From Spirodela intermedia (lineage: Eukaryota; Streptophyta; Magnoliopsida; Alismatales; Araceae): 64,000 nucleotides of DNA. The DNA lies in contig LR746271.1 in assembly GCA_902729315.2 (NCBI GenBank), forward strand, positions 5,600,001-5,664,000. The letters are read 5' to 3'. Shown here in pieces: positions 11,242 to 23,400 of this stretch. The first letter of the stretch is position 1. The number at the start of each line of letters is the position of its first letter. Below the pieces are notes generated by a model, which saw only the letters and a program-made list of their open reading frames with translations, did not search any database and was not told the DNA's origin. Both the position numbers and the translations under genes were made by a program.

Positions 11242-13992
11242 TGATAAACAGAATTTGAGGCATCAAGTAGAAAGGGAGAGGATTTTAGTTCCATTGAGAA
11301 CCTGAGTACGCGTATCCTTTGTTGTAATCGCTGGCAGATAGAGGAGTCTACCATGTAAATCGTATATGATTTTGGGATAGAAGCTCAAGAATAAAGGCAG
11401 AGCTGTCCCGCATAATGGACTAACAAAAGGTGGGGCTCGTTTTACTGTATAATTTAAATTACAAGACCAAAAAAAGGTAATATTACCCCGGTTGACAGCA
11501 ACAGATGCATAATTCCCGGCATGGTTGAGCCAGATCATTTCGCAGTCTTCGATCATAACAGGTAATGATGCAACCAGACAGACCCAACAGAGCGAAAAAC
11601 AACAATGCACCTACAAACATGGACATAAGCAGATAAACGATCAGCCTTAGTGTATCAGTATGAAATCATAAGATGAAATGAATATACTTTGAATGGAAGT
11701 CTTCAGGAATATTAAAGTGCACAAGATGTCAAGCTAACAGAATTCTCAAAGACCTGCATTATGTGAGTACAGCATATATGGCATATGAACATGCAATAAA
11801 TAGAGGCACTATCTGCATATTTGACTATCATAGTCAAAAAATGCACGTAATTTATTTCTAAAGTAAAAATTAATACATATTTGCTAAAATTCAAAAGGAA
11901 AACAGGGTATACATTCATAGCTTCCATGCGTTCTCAAAAGAACACTGTACATAAGCTTTATAGACTGTAGCAATGTGGTTAAGACTATACTAACCACTTA
12001 TCCCTCCCAAAATGAAGGAATGCATTTCACTCTTTAAAAAACCGCCTTACCCCACTTTTTCACTCAAACACAAGGACTCACGATGACACTCTGCTGACTA
12101 TGCAGCATTTGTAAACGCAGGTCCTATACACAGGAAGACCACAAAGTCATACTCTTACAGAGAAAATTACAATATTATTTGAGCAGTAACGTGTCTAATA
12201 TAAATCAATTCATCAGTGTAATGTATTGGTCAGATGATATAACTTCTTACATCACAAGGCCCAAAAATAATATGCAACGAAAATAGGGGGCGGGGGAACT
12301 TAAGGAGAAATCATCTTTAAGAATTGTACTCAGCATTTAGAATTTTACCACATATATAATAGAGAGAAAGTCCACTGTCAAGTCCCCAGGCTACACGCAA
12401 CCGGTACTGCTGGATACTATCAACCAAATATACCAGGTATCCGAGAGAAGCAATTACCTGCAGGGTAAACGCATGCTTATCAGTAAGTAAAAAGGGCAAT
12501 GGGAACAACAAGTCAGAAAAATTTGAAGTCGATCAATTGAAACAGGTTGCCAAAGGACTCACAAACTGAACAATGGAAAATACGAACAAGACATCTCTTG
12601 TTACAAAGAAGCGGAATTTAAAGGTTCGCCATTTTCTGTCAACATGTGCTTGAACCCTCAAGTAATAAGGAGCCTTGCAGGTTGTACAGTGCGCAAAGGC
12701 AAACCCTTCCTGCAGATGAATGTTATCAGGATCCCTCTCAAATTAGAAGTAAAAAAGCTAAACGCTGGATTTCATAATGAGAATACTATATATGATAAAG
12801 TGAAATGTACAGATACGAGTGCCAGAGAGCAAGCAAAGCGAGATAGGTCCAATGGCATGAAGAATAACGAGAGCTTTTTCATATAAAATAACATCTTGTA
12901 ATAGTTCTGGTATCCTAGATCTTCAAATGTCTCTAAACAATAAGACAATTGTGCCAGCCAAAAATCACACAGATCTGAACTTAAAGATTCCATAGATGAT
13001 TCGCTTTAATGAAGAAAGACATCTAAGAATTATATGCAGGGATATCTTTAGAAAAAAAAGTCAAAGGCACACTTTGGGATCAACAAGAAATGTATGATTA
13101 AAGTAATACCGAATGCAACATAATCTTCTCCATAAACATAACAAGAATTGCTATCTCACCAGCTCGCATTGGAAAAAACTGATCCTTAGTACTCCTAGTA
13201 ACTTTCTTTTTCTGAATGTATTCCAAAGATGGAACTTAATAATAAAAAGTCTGGCAATAGCCAGAGAAAAGCAACATTAATACAGTACAGTTGAAGACGG
13301 AGTGGGATTGGGGACAAGACATGTTAGTGCACCATTAGAGTATGCTACAGCACCTCATACATATTGCTGGTAACCCATTGGTGACCCCTGTAAACCTACT
13401 CGACGGTATAGGATGATAAGAAACAAAAGGCAGGGAGAGTTTCAACAATTCAAAGAAGATATTATACTCATAAAGCAGAGTACGTGGACTTGAGTTAAAT
13501 GGATCACCATTTTCTGTTCCAGTTCATTTAGAGGATACAAACGATAATGGCAGTGAAGAAGCAAACACACAATAGGAGAAACCGTAAATTCTTTCAAAAT
13601 AGAAGAAACCTCGGTACTTTGAGCGGTGGCTAAATACGCAAGGTTTGATTGCCCACCTTGACAGATCGCCAATGGTCGAGGCACTCTCGGTGGACGAACT
13701 TGGACGTTCCCTTGCACTTGCAGGGAGCTATGAAATCCCTTCCTGCCAAAAAAACCCCAAAAACGAAGCCGAATCATCGAAAATATTTTCCCAAATTCCC
13801 CAGAAAAAAAGAGCATAACTCTCCAGGCACCCCCAACACGGAGGCGGAGGGGGGTCTGCTACCTTCTGTCTCCAGGCAGATGCGGCACTGGATCTGCGCG
13901 TCGGGGCCAGCCTCGAGATCAATCTCGTTCCGAGGTTCGGGGACAGGGGAGGGAGGTACAAGAAAGGAGGATGATTCCTCCGAATCCGCCAT
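10142..13992 (-). CDS. RING-CH (RINGv, MARCH-like) multi-pass membrane E3 ubiquitin ligase
   Basis: Seven exons on the - strand, in transcript order: 13992-13863, 13742-13657, 12709-12563, 12457-12349, 11610-11487, 10778-10508 and 10249-10142. All phases agree and the product is 324 aa. The RING-CH finger has the C4HC3 order: C36-x2-C39, C51-x-C53, H61-x2-C64, C80-x2-C83. Three hydrophobic segments follow: near residues 112-132 (ending YLVYLVD), near 158-177 (LLFFALLGLSGCIITCY) and near 240-272 (VLFIVGLVVLGLFTIIG). Between the last two is a Cys-rich stretch (CICCCQPG, CMWTDCTACCEGC). The C-terminal tail ends in PPPLPLEHVQQLKELGLL. The layout matches uncharacterised plant RINGv proteins such as Arabidopsis At1g11020. 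It should ubiquitinate membrane substrates; the substrate is unknown. Confidence 0.92.
11178..11241. repeat. Compound (AT)n(AG)n microsatellite in an intron of the RING-CH gene
   Basis: About 28 bp of AT pass directly into about 34 bp of AG, in the intron between exons 5 and 6. A second TA tract lies at about 11038-11055. Confidence 0.85.
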
Positions 13993-14460
13993 CTCCGGAG
14001 GCGCGAGGTTGCCGCAGTTGGCCGCTTACCACGGCGTGCTCTGCGATCGGGAGGAGAGAGGAACGAAGGAAGAGAACAGAGCTCGCTCGCTCTCTCTCTC
14101 TCTCTCTACTGCCGAGTCTCGCTCGAACCTTTCTCCCCCCTCCTACGTGGAGCTATAGATTTACGCCACGTGTGTTATCGGTCAAAGACGCCCCATTAAA
14201 TTCTAAATTTATTCTGAACGCTGAAAGTTTATAGACTCCCTTCCGGGCATGTGACTCGTTAGGTGAGGCGGTGAGAGGATGTATATATAAATTATTAACA
14301 TGACAGGGTTTAAAAAAGAAAATAAGGATATAAAGAGGGGGGATCAGAACATGGTCCTTCACAGATTATGTGAACAAGATGAAGATCATGTGATGAAGAA
14401 TAATGAGGGAGGTGAGGTAATCAAACTTTTACATATGTTGAACATACTGTAGCTATTAAC
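13993..14460. other. 5' leader and promoter region of the RING-CH gene
   Basis: The first part (to about 14160) is GC-rich with a short GA/CT tract at 14088-14108, as expected for the leader and core promoter of the - strand gene. A CACGTG lies at 14166-14171. Beyond it the DNA becomes AT-rich and no gene is seen. Confidence 0.5.
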
Positions 14461-15275
14461 ATCAAAATATTATCTATAAGAGTCTTTGGTGATTAGTTGC
14501 AATTTCTAAGATTTTTTTTTAATTTAATATGATAAATTAAAACTATTCAATAGGTTTTGTTAGTAAAGATATGTATCATAGAGTATTTATAGATAAACAT
14601 ATGAATAATCAAAATTATTAAAATCAGAATATTATCTATAAGAGTCTTTGGTGATGAAGAGGATTTTAGTTGCAATTTCTAAGATTTTTTTTTAATTTAA
14701 TATGGTAAATTAAAACTATTCAATAAGTTTTGTTATTATACATACATATCATAGATTTTTAAAGTAAAAATATTATCTATAAGAGTCATTGGTGATGAAG
14801 AAGATTTTAGTTGTAACTTTTAAGAATAGATTTTTAATTTTCTATGGTGAATAAAACATTCGATAAGTTTTGTTATTGTGGATTTGTATCATAGAGTATT
14901 CATAGATGAACATATGAATAATAAAATTATTAAAATCAAAATATTGTTGATAAGAGTCTTTGATGATGAAGAGATCTTAGTTGCAACTTTTAATAATATC
15001 TTTTTACTTAATATGGTGAATTAAACTATTCAATAAGTTTTGTTATTGCAGATTTGTATCATAGAGTATTCATAGATAAACATGTGAATAATCAAAACTA
15101 TTAAAATCAAAATATTATATATAAGATTTTTTGGTGATGAGAAGATTTTAGTTGCAACTATTAAGAATATTTTTATAATTAATATGGTGAATTAAAACTA
15201 TTCAATAAGTTTTGTTACTGCAATTTGTAACATAGAGTATTCATTGATGAACATATGAATAATCAAAGTTTAACT
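14461..15275. repeat. Satellite-like tandem array, about 140-172 bp unit, five copies
   Basis: Five AT-rich units begin with a variant of atcaaaatattatctataag at 14461, 14623, 14763, 14935 and 15106. Shared internal words are ggtgatgaagagattttagttgca, taatatggtgaattaaaactat, caataagttttgttatt and catagagtattcatagat (each with variants). Unit 2 lacks the part carrying the atgaataatc word and is shorter. The last two full units are 171-172 bp, a length common for plant satellites. No coding sequence is present. Confidence 0.85.
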
Positions 15276-17900
15276 TATGTTGAGCATCCTTTAATTAAAA
15301 AATAAAATTAATACTCATAAACATTCATTAATGTTTGAATGACTATCATAATTGCTTGAAAAACCTATTGTAATTGCATATATAGAAACATGCAATCTAT
15401 GTTTGCTCAAGTAGTAGAAGTACTCAATTATAAATCAGGAACATACTAAATGTTTTTATAAATTTAGTGCATAGTTTCTATGGTGTGAATTCTGACTTGA
15501 AGATGCAAAAGTAGATTGTGTAGAGGAGATAATTAAATCCTTGAAATGGAGACAATGATTTCTATACTTGAATGATTATTTTTCAATCTAAGATTTAGGA
15601 AGCATGTTTCTTATATAATGAATGATTTTTCTTGGCTTTTTAGTATTTTTAGTGGTCCAAAAAATATTAGAAAAAGTTTTCCAGCTACTATGACACATTA
15701 CAATGGTTAAATTATTATTTTGTTGCTTTCCTTATTTTGTTCTATTAGACACCCACTTTAGCTCTTCTAGGTTAGACTCATGCCACTATTTTCCCATTTA
15801 AGAAGAAAAACACAGAACCCTTGTAGTATATTAGACCATTTACGGCATATTCAAATATTTTCAAGAGTTATTAAGAAGTCAGAATGTTTTGAGATGTGAA
15901 ATACCTTTTTTATCCTTCAATACATTTTCCTCAACTTGTATTTCTATTTATTTTTTTTTAAAAAATCATAGTTTATTTTTAACTATGCAAAACTACCAAT
16001 TTATATTTGAGCATATTCTCAACAGGTTCTATAAACTATATCAAGAATGTTCAAGGGTCACAAAGATGTCAAATATATATTTACAATATGAAATTACTCT
16101 TTTACCCTTTAATATATTTTTCTCAATTTCATACGTAGTATTATTTAGAAAACATTTATACAACATATGTGTATTAAAGTGTTTGAGGAAATATTTTTCT
16201 AATATTTTTCTAACATCTATGCATAATTTAGTGGTGTCAGATTATGATTTTATTGTTCTATCATAATATTTTGTCATCATCAAAAGTATTTAACCTTTGA
16301 GAGCAAATGACATGAACATTAGATATCAATTGTGATGTACTCTGTGATTTCACAAGTCAAACTCTTAATACCTCTAAACATTAACTTTAATGTATTAAAC
16401 TATTGGAACACTAACAATGTGTGTTATAATATTTTTGCACCATAAATTGTCATATGCTAAAATATTAACCTTGGTATATTATCTTATATCAAAACATAAG
16501 TTTTTCCATGGTAAAATATCAAAATTGATGCACAACACTCTTCCACAGCACAAGTTTTCATATTTGTAAAATATTAGCCTTTTTGTAATGCAATATTTTG
16601 GAACATGAAATGATCTTTTTGACGTCATAAGCTTTTGTCCACCTCCAGACTTACCATATATATATATATATATCTCTCTCTCTCTCTTTCCTCTCTCACT
16701 CTTAATTGCAAACAAAATTGTCAAATTTTCTCTAAACTTTGGCTAATTTTAGGTATTATAAAGTGACATTGGCTCAGGCTAAACTTAAATGATGCCCAAC
16801 CCTTTGGGCTAATAAATTAATTAGATTTTGTGCCTTACAAGTTACATTCATAGCTAAACTATCATCACCTTAACCTCACATATTATGATTATTAGTTGAA
16901 CTTGTTTCACTAGATACTTCAATAACATTAAATATTTTTATGCAGTGGACTATACTTTCATAAACTGACTATATTATTCTCACAAAATAATTCAATAAAA
17001 TTTAGAATACTCTTTTGTGCTAAAAATATTATCATATAATCTTTTGAAAAATCATAAAAGAAAAAAATTTCCATCAACCTTTCATTCCATACAAGCACCT
17101 AAAAAATTGAAAATATGACACAAAAAGTTAGCAACATTCATACATTATATTATTATATGTATTGGTGATTTTCTTCATTTTTTTCATGTGGCCTTGAGGG
17201 GGGCCTATCTAGTAGTGCTCAAACTCTCAACATCTTGTGATTACTTTTTTTCCTATTTATTATTTTTATTTGCGTTTCTACTCATTATCTTTTGACTTTT
17301 CTTCATTTTATCGACTTTCTTTTTTGCATTTCATGTTTTAATTTGAATCTATGGGCGCTCTAAATTATTTGCTATAAATGGGAACCTCACTCACTGCATG
17401 AACGTATGCTTGCTGACAATTTATTTCTACTTAAAATAGGATTTTTATGGGGGATACCCAATTTGCCACGTCTGTTCCGACCGAGTCCTGGCATAAAAAT
17501 TATTTAAAAGGGTCAACGCAGAATTATCAAGTTACTTCACATCATCCAATCGTAAGAAGTCAACAGAATGTCTAGTTGGATCCCGCCGGCAATGGAAAGG
17601 CGGGTGACTGTGGGCCCCACATTCTTCACACCCCAGCGGTTTTCGGCGTGCCGGCAAAACCGCGGCGGGTACGCTGCGGGTTTCGGGGCGAAACTTGGAA
17701 GGATATTCCTCCGAACCAGTCACTAGTTTCCTGAAAAAATAATTCTAACCATGCTTTCAAAACCATTAAAATTTAATTATCTGTGAGGAAAAAATCGAGA
17801 AAAATATTATTTTTAAGGAAAATGCGATTTAAAGGATACTAAAAGGATATGACCGACAGATGGAGAGAGAGAGTGAAGAAACCTCTGGAAAGCGGTAGTG
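15276..17900. other. AT-rich intergenic region
   Basis: No exon-like sequence is seen. A (TA)n(TC)n tract lies at about 16658-16690. A GC-rich island at about 17560-17710 stands out from its surroundings and probably belongs to the promoter region of the small gene that follows. The 125-codon open frame at 15889-16266 is Phe/Ile/Tyr-rich AT-driven sequence and is not called. Confidence 0.55.
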
Positions 17901-17980
17901 GTTTGCCGCTAAAAACGCCGGCATTATTGACCGGAGGGTCCATCGAAGTCGCCGCCGACGATCTTATCCGCGCCGCCGCG

Positions 17981-17986
17981 TATAAA
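17981..17986 (+). promoter_or_regulatory. TATA box of the small orphan gene
   Basis: TATAAA embedded in a GC-rich context (gccgcgTATAAAtggccc), 105 bp before the chosen start codon at 18091. The predicted transcription start is about 18010. Confidence 0.6.
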
Positions 17987-18090
17987 TGGCCCCGCTGTTC
18001 AGTGGGCTCATCGTCGTCGTCTGCGAAAAGCGAGGAAAGGAACAATTGTCGTGCTACAGTCGTGTTCGAGGATCTCGATCGGTGGCGGAG

Positions 18091-18348
18091 ATGGCGGAGA
18101 TCGCGTTGCTGATGGCGGAGGAGTACGAGAGGGCACAGAAGTGGCGCAAGGAGGCGCCGGCGGAGGTCCCGGTCTGCGTTTTCTTCTCTTACCTCCCAAA
18201 TCTGAGGAAGAAGGCCGATGGAGTTTCCTCTCCTCCGGTGGCGAAGCTGGAGGTGAGGGCCAGGAAGGCGATCTGCGCGGGACAGGCCGCGGAGTCCAAG
18301 ACCTCCTCCTTCGGTCTGGCCGCCATGGAAGGCTTCTTCCCGGCCTGA
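18091..18348 (+). CDS. Small orphan plant protein, 85 aa
   Basis: The frame is open from 17986, but I start at ATG 18091, which lies within a purine-rich context (cggagATGGCGG) about 80 nt after the predicted transcription start. The product begins MAEIALLMAEEYERAQKW, has a basic middle part (LRKKAD, KLEVRARKAI) and ends FGLAAMEGFFPA. The C-terminal Gly/Phe-Phe-x-Ala end reminds me of a family of small plant proteins of unknown role, but I cannot name it. No signal peptide or membrane segment is visible. Support: a TATA box, GC-rich coding composition against an AT-rich background, and an AATAAA at 18750-18755 that would give a 3' UTR of about 420 nt. Function unknown. Confidence 0.6.
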   Translation: MAEIALLMAEEYERAQKWRKEAPAEVPVCVFFSYLPNLRKKADGVSSPPVAKLEVRARKAICAGQAAESKTSSFGLAAMEGFFPA

Positions 18349-19340
18349 GCCCTCCTCCTCCCCCTTCTCTCTGATTTCTCCGATCTCCCTGGTTCCTCCC
18401 TCTCCAAAACCCCCGCTGGAGAGCCAGTGGGGATCGGATCGCTTGTACATTTTGTAAATTCTTCAACGCGCTTCGAGGAATTGTTCGGATCTTGGAGTCT
18501 GATCGATCCTCAGAGATCTCGGCGACGGTATCCATTTTGGGATGATTTCTGTTCTTCACTGTTCTTCACTGTTCTTCTTCCATCGCGCTTCCTTCCCCCC
18601 ATGGTTTTGCTCCGACGAGCGGATTCACAGAGCGGTGCATTCTCGAAGTCTTAATTTCACTGAAGTCCCTGCAAAGAATGAGAATTTACTTCCGCCCTTC
18701 TTTCGCTTGTCTTCATCGAGTTTGCCTGCAACTTGTAATCACGGCTCTCAATAAAGAGGCTTTTTGAAGGACACAAACATAAATTAAATTCTTTTGAGTC
18801 ACTTAATCAACTCCACAAGATTTTTCGAAAAAATGCATTCGTGTGCATTTAATATTTAATAAATCCAAAAAATATTAGTTAATTATATTCCATATTATGA
18901 CCTGCTTTGTTGGGCGGTCCCAAGTCTGATCTACGTCTCGGAATCCACGTGCGGACAGAGAAGCTCCAGAAAATCAGTGACACGTGGCAGTGGCAACGCG
19001 AGCGGGCCCCATCACAGAAGTAGAACAGTAATTATAATATATTACTTTTGAGCAGTATTTTAAAAATAATTAGTATTGAGTTAGAAGGTGAACTAATAAT
19101 AAAATCGAAACTTTGACCCATAGCTTTACATATATTAATTCGTGATGAATATAAAATCATTGAATAGTTCTATGGAGTATGAGATATTTTACGGTTATTT
19201 TTTATTATTATTTTTAAATGACCATGATTTAGGAGAGGTTTACTTATTCTACGCACGTTCAGCTAATTATTTTTTAAAATATATTTCTCATCTTTTAATT
19301 TCTAAAGTCAAATGTTGTCAAAAAAGTCGTCCACTTCCTT
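18349..19340. other. 3' region of the small gene and intergenic spacer
   Basis: AATAAA at 18750-18755 probably ends the small gene. Beyond it the DNA is AT-rich with two ACGTG words near 18948 and 18981 (ccacgtgcgg, gacacgtggc), which may belong to the promoter of the next gene. No further coding sequence is seen. Confidence 0.5.
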
Positions 19341-19344
19341 CCCC

Positions 19345-20482
19345 CTTCTCTCTCTCTCTCTCTCTCTCTCCTCACGTATTTCTCGCCCCCGGTTCCCGCT
19401 TTCGGACCGCGTCTTCGAGCATCCAAATCCACTTCTCCGCCGCATCCACACCTTCCCTCCTATTCACGCTCGACCGATCCTCATCTCTCTCTCTCTCCCT
19501 CTCTCTCTTTGTCTGGTCCTCGGTGAAGTCGTTGCCTCGTCAATCTGAGCCTCAGGTGCCGGATTCAGTCGGTTACCGGCGTGCGGTGGTAAGCTTGTCG
19601 TTGCCCCGAGAGGTCGAGTTTACTGGCGTTTAGATCTGTTTCCTTGGTCTTGGTTCTGTTTCGATCGTTTTTGTAACCCCGGGCGGCCCATTCCCCTTCC
19701 TTGGTCTGTCATTTAGATGGATTTTGGTCGAATGTGAAGTTCAGATCCCTCTTGTTTATTGGTGTCTTTAGTGTTTGTTCAATTTTCTATTTGAAATCTG
19801 CCGTTTCATTGGTTTTCGATGGCGTTCTCACTTTGTTCTTCTATTATAATCGTGAGGTCCGTATCTCGGACGGTGCTGGGTCTTCGATTATATTTTTGCT
19901 TATTGAAGTGTTTAGTTTCAGAGTTTTCAAATTGTTTCTAATCCTGGTCCTCCATAGGTAATTTCTGAGACGCGATCTTCGTCTAGGATAATCTTTTCTG
20001 ATTTTCCCAATGCTGGTGAAGTTAAACATGAGGTTCATGATCTAATATTATGTGACCACAATTTATCTGTTTTGGCGTCTATGAAGCGCATTAACTGATG
20101 TTGACTAGAGATATATAGGTTGTGGAATAAAGTGATTGATTATTGTTTTGCTTTAATGATCCTATCAAGCAAATTTTTCTTTATGTAATTGCGTTTGCAC
20201 AAAAGAACATTTACGGTAAATTCTGGATTCATAGTGTTCACATGTGCAAGAACCTTTGTGAATTTTGATAATTGGCTTCACTTCATTCCCTTGGTTGCTT
20301 CATCAGTATATGGTCTAACGTCTTTTCGAATCGTCAGTCGGTTTGGCTGTGCCTTACAGAATTCTTTTGCAGGTATATATAGAAGTTGTCTCATTTCTGT
20401 GCCGCGGATCTGACGAATACCACCCTTTTGTGGTTACTATTGCGTCATTTCAAGCCTATTCTTCGTGTATTTCACATAACGT
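19345..20482 (+). other. Probable 5' UTR with intron of the glutaredoxin-DEP-DUF547 gene
   Basis: A CT-rich leader (CT tracts at 19348-19372 and about 19485-19510) is followed by a good donor (gtgGTAAGC, GT at 19589). A good acceptor (tcttttgcag, ending 20372) lies about 110 nt before the start codon at 20483. The intervening 784 bp is T-rich with stops in all frames, as expected of a leader intron. Confidence 0.5.
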
Positions 20483-23400
20483 ATGGATAACATGGAAAAC
20501 AAAGAGAAGAACACATCCATCTCTTCTACCATAGAGTCCCCTGATAAGGGCATCCTTGATCCTCGACCAAAGGATGGAGAGCTCGCAAATCAACTTGAAG
20601 ATTTAAAGGTAGGTCGGGAAGATCCAAATCCCAACGATGTGAAAGAAGAAAAAGACTTGAATAAACAGATAAGTGAAAGCAGCAGTGTGGAAGCTACTTC
20701 AGCAGTAGTAAAGAAAGCGGCAGAAGAAGTCCTTGGTGAGGAGAAGGAAACAGAGCCTGTATTTGATGGAACTGAGGCTCCAGGACTGGAAGCAACGAGG
20801 AGCTTTTCGAGCCGCTCTTTTGAACTTGATCCAGAGGCACAAGGTTCTGCTTGGCCTGAGAAGGCTGTGGCACTGAAGAACTTTGTAAAGGAGAAAGGTG
20901 TGGTGGCAGTTTCTAGTGTTCTTCGCCGCCTATCAGGCAAAAAGGATGAAGATGAGCAGGTCCTTCCAGATGGTGAAGAGCATAATGATCACCTAACAGA
21001 AATCGTAGATGGCTCTGACTATCCTACAACAGAAAATAAAAGGAAAGAGGCGTCCCATAGGATAGGGGAATGGTCTACATGGAATCCTTTGAGCTTCATT
21101 AAGATTGGCCGTGATATAGAAAGCCACCATAAGACTGATCAGTCAGAGGTTATTAATGTAGATTACCCTGCTGAGGTGCCAGTCATGAAAGGAAGAATTA
21201 TAGTGTACACAAGGCTTGGATGCAAGGAGTGCAAGGAAGTCAGGCTATTCATGCATCAGGAAAGGCTGAGATATTTCGAAATTAACATAGATATCTATCC
21301 TAGCAGAAAACTGGAATTGGAAAAGAACACTGGATCCCCAGCCGTTCCCCGGATCTTCTTCAATGAACTTCTTATCGGCGGTTTAAGTGACCTGAATGCC
21401 CTTGATGAGTCCGGGAAGCTTGCTGATAAGATTAGTCTTCTTATCAATGATGAGCCCTCTCCCGCAGCTCCTATGCCACCATTACCTGGTGAAGATGATG
21501 TGTCTGGTAGCGGAACAGTTGATGAGTTGGCATCCATTGTTAGAAAGATGAAGGAATCAGTTATTCCTAAGGATCGATTTTATAAGATGAGAATGTTTAG
21601 CAACTGCTTTCTCGGTTCTGAAGCTGTGGAATTCCTGGCAGAGGATCAATACTTGGAAAGAGAAGAGGTTGACCGCTTACTTACTAAAACATTTATCATT
21701 ATCCATTTTTCAACTAAATTTTGTCACACACTGAAAGTATAAATTTAACCTCACGTACTAGTATTTTTTCTTGTTCGAAAACGCAATGTATGTATTATTT
21801 TTTAAAACTTGCTCTTTTAAGCGTGGGATTTTGTTAGAAGTCACTCTGTTAGTCCTGTAAATGATAGTTCTCGGTCAAGGTTTCTCAACAACTTGGAGGG
21901 TACACTTATGCCTGGTTTTCTAAATGTAGTGTGAACAGATTGGCAGGATGCGAAGATATGGCTTTTTCAATTGAAAGACTTTCAGTTTTATGCTTCCCCT
22001 TATCTTAAAACAGTAGTTTCCAGAGATCAAAAGATCATTTGATTTTGTGGGCATCTAAGCTTCGGTGGATACTTTGAAAATGGGATGGCTCTATATGCTG
22101 TGATATCCTAAGATCACATGGGTAACTCATCTTTGATGAGGCTGGAAAATTTCTATTTCAATTGTTAGCTTTTCATGATCGTTTCCAAACTCTCTCCGTA
22201 TCCAATTATTGACCAGGTGTTATGGGGGTCCGTTTGGTTGGACAGGTATCTTGACTTATTCACCTTGCCTTTAGAGTAGTTTTCATCATTTAACATTTCG
22301 AAAGTCATGGCTCATTATGCTCTCTACCTATCATTCCCTTCACCTTGTTTATGTGTTTGAATGGTTGCCTCGACAGATATTTCTGTTGGGATATTTAATG
22401 TACTTCAAATCTTATGGCGATTCTACTTTGTTCATTAGTTTCTCCGGCAATACCATGCAGGCAGTGGAATTTGGCAGGAAGCTGGCTGCAAAACACTTTT
22501 TTCGACATGTCCTTGAGTAAGTCTCTTGATGCCATTTTGCTTCAAAAGTGTGAAATATTTTTGTGTTTCTTCTAACAGTCTGATGATTTCACCATGTCAG
22601 TGAAAATACTTTTGAAGATGGAAGCCATCTATATCGATTCCTGGATGATGATCCTATTGTCGTTTCTCAGTGCTACAATATCCCCAGGGGCATCATTGAT
22701 GTGAAACCAAAGCCTTTAATTGATATTGCATCAAGATTGAGACATTTGTCTTATGCAATGTTCGAAGCATATGTCTCTGATGATGGAAAGCATGTGGACT
22801 ACAGAAGTATCTATGAGAGTGAAGAGTATAGAAGGTATTTTTTTCTTGATTGGCTTGTAGAAATCTGCTCCTTAGCGTTTCTTTGCTGGCAGAGCTGAAA
22901 TCAGTAGCATAATTTACTATTTATTTTCATCAATTGTCTGCATAAAATTTATGACTCTAATAAAGCAGTTTCCGTGTTTTCTCTGTTCCTAAACTTTGTA
23001 TATTTTTTATAATCGAAAACTGAGATGGATCCTGAGTGCGGAATATCGTATGCCTTTGTGATAAAAGGCTAGAGATGTCAATAGTGGGTGTGAGGAGGGT
23101 GGGGGCAGTCAATAGTGGATTACTGATTACACTGATTACTGTCTACTTCCCCTTGGAGGAATAGTTGAAGCTAATCCCATGCTATTTCCGTCTTAGCATC
23201 AACCGATGAGCAGGGCAGGTGCATGGAAATAGTTACTTTAATTCTTCTCTTGATGATCTCAGAAGCCTATTACCTGAACAAGCTCTTTAGGTTATTGAAG
23301 AGTAAAAATTAAGGCCTTCTAGTGATTTGTATGGTCTAATTCATTTGATCAATCGCTTACCTTCAACTTTTGCATCGTTTTCTCCATTAGTGCTGCTAAA

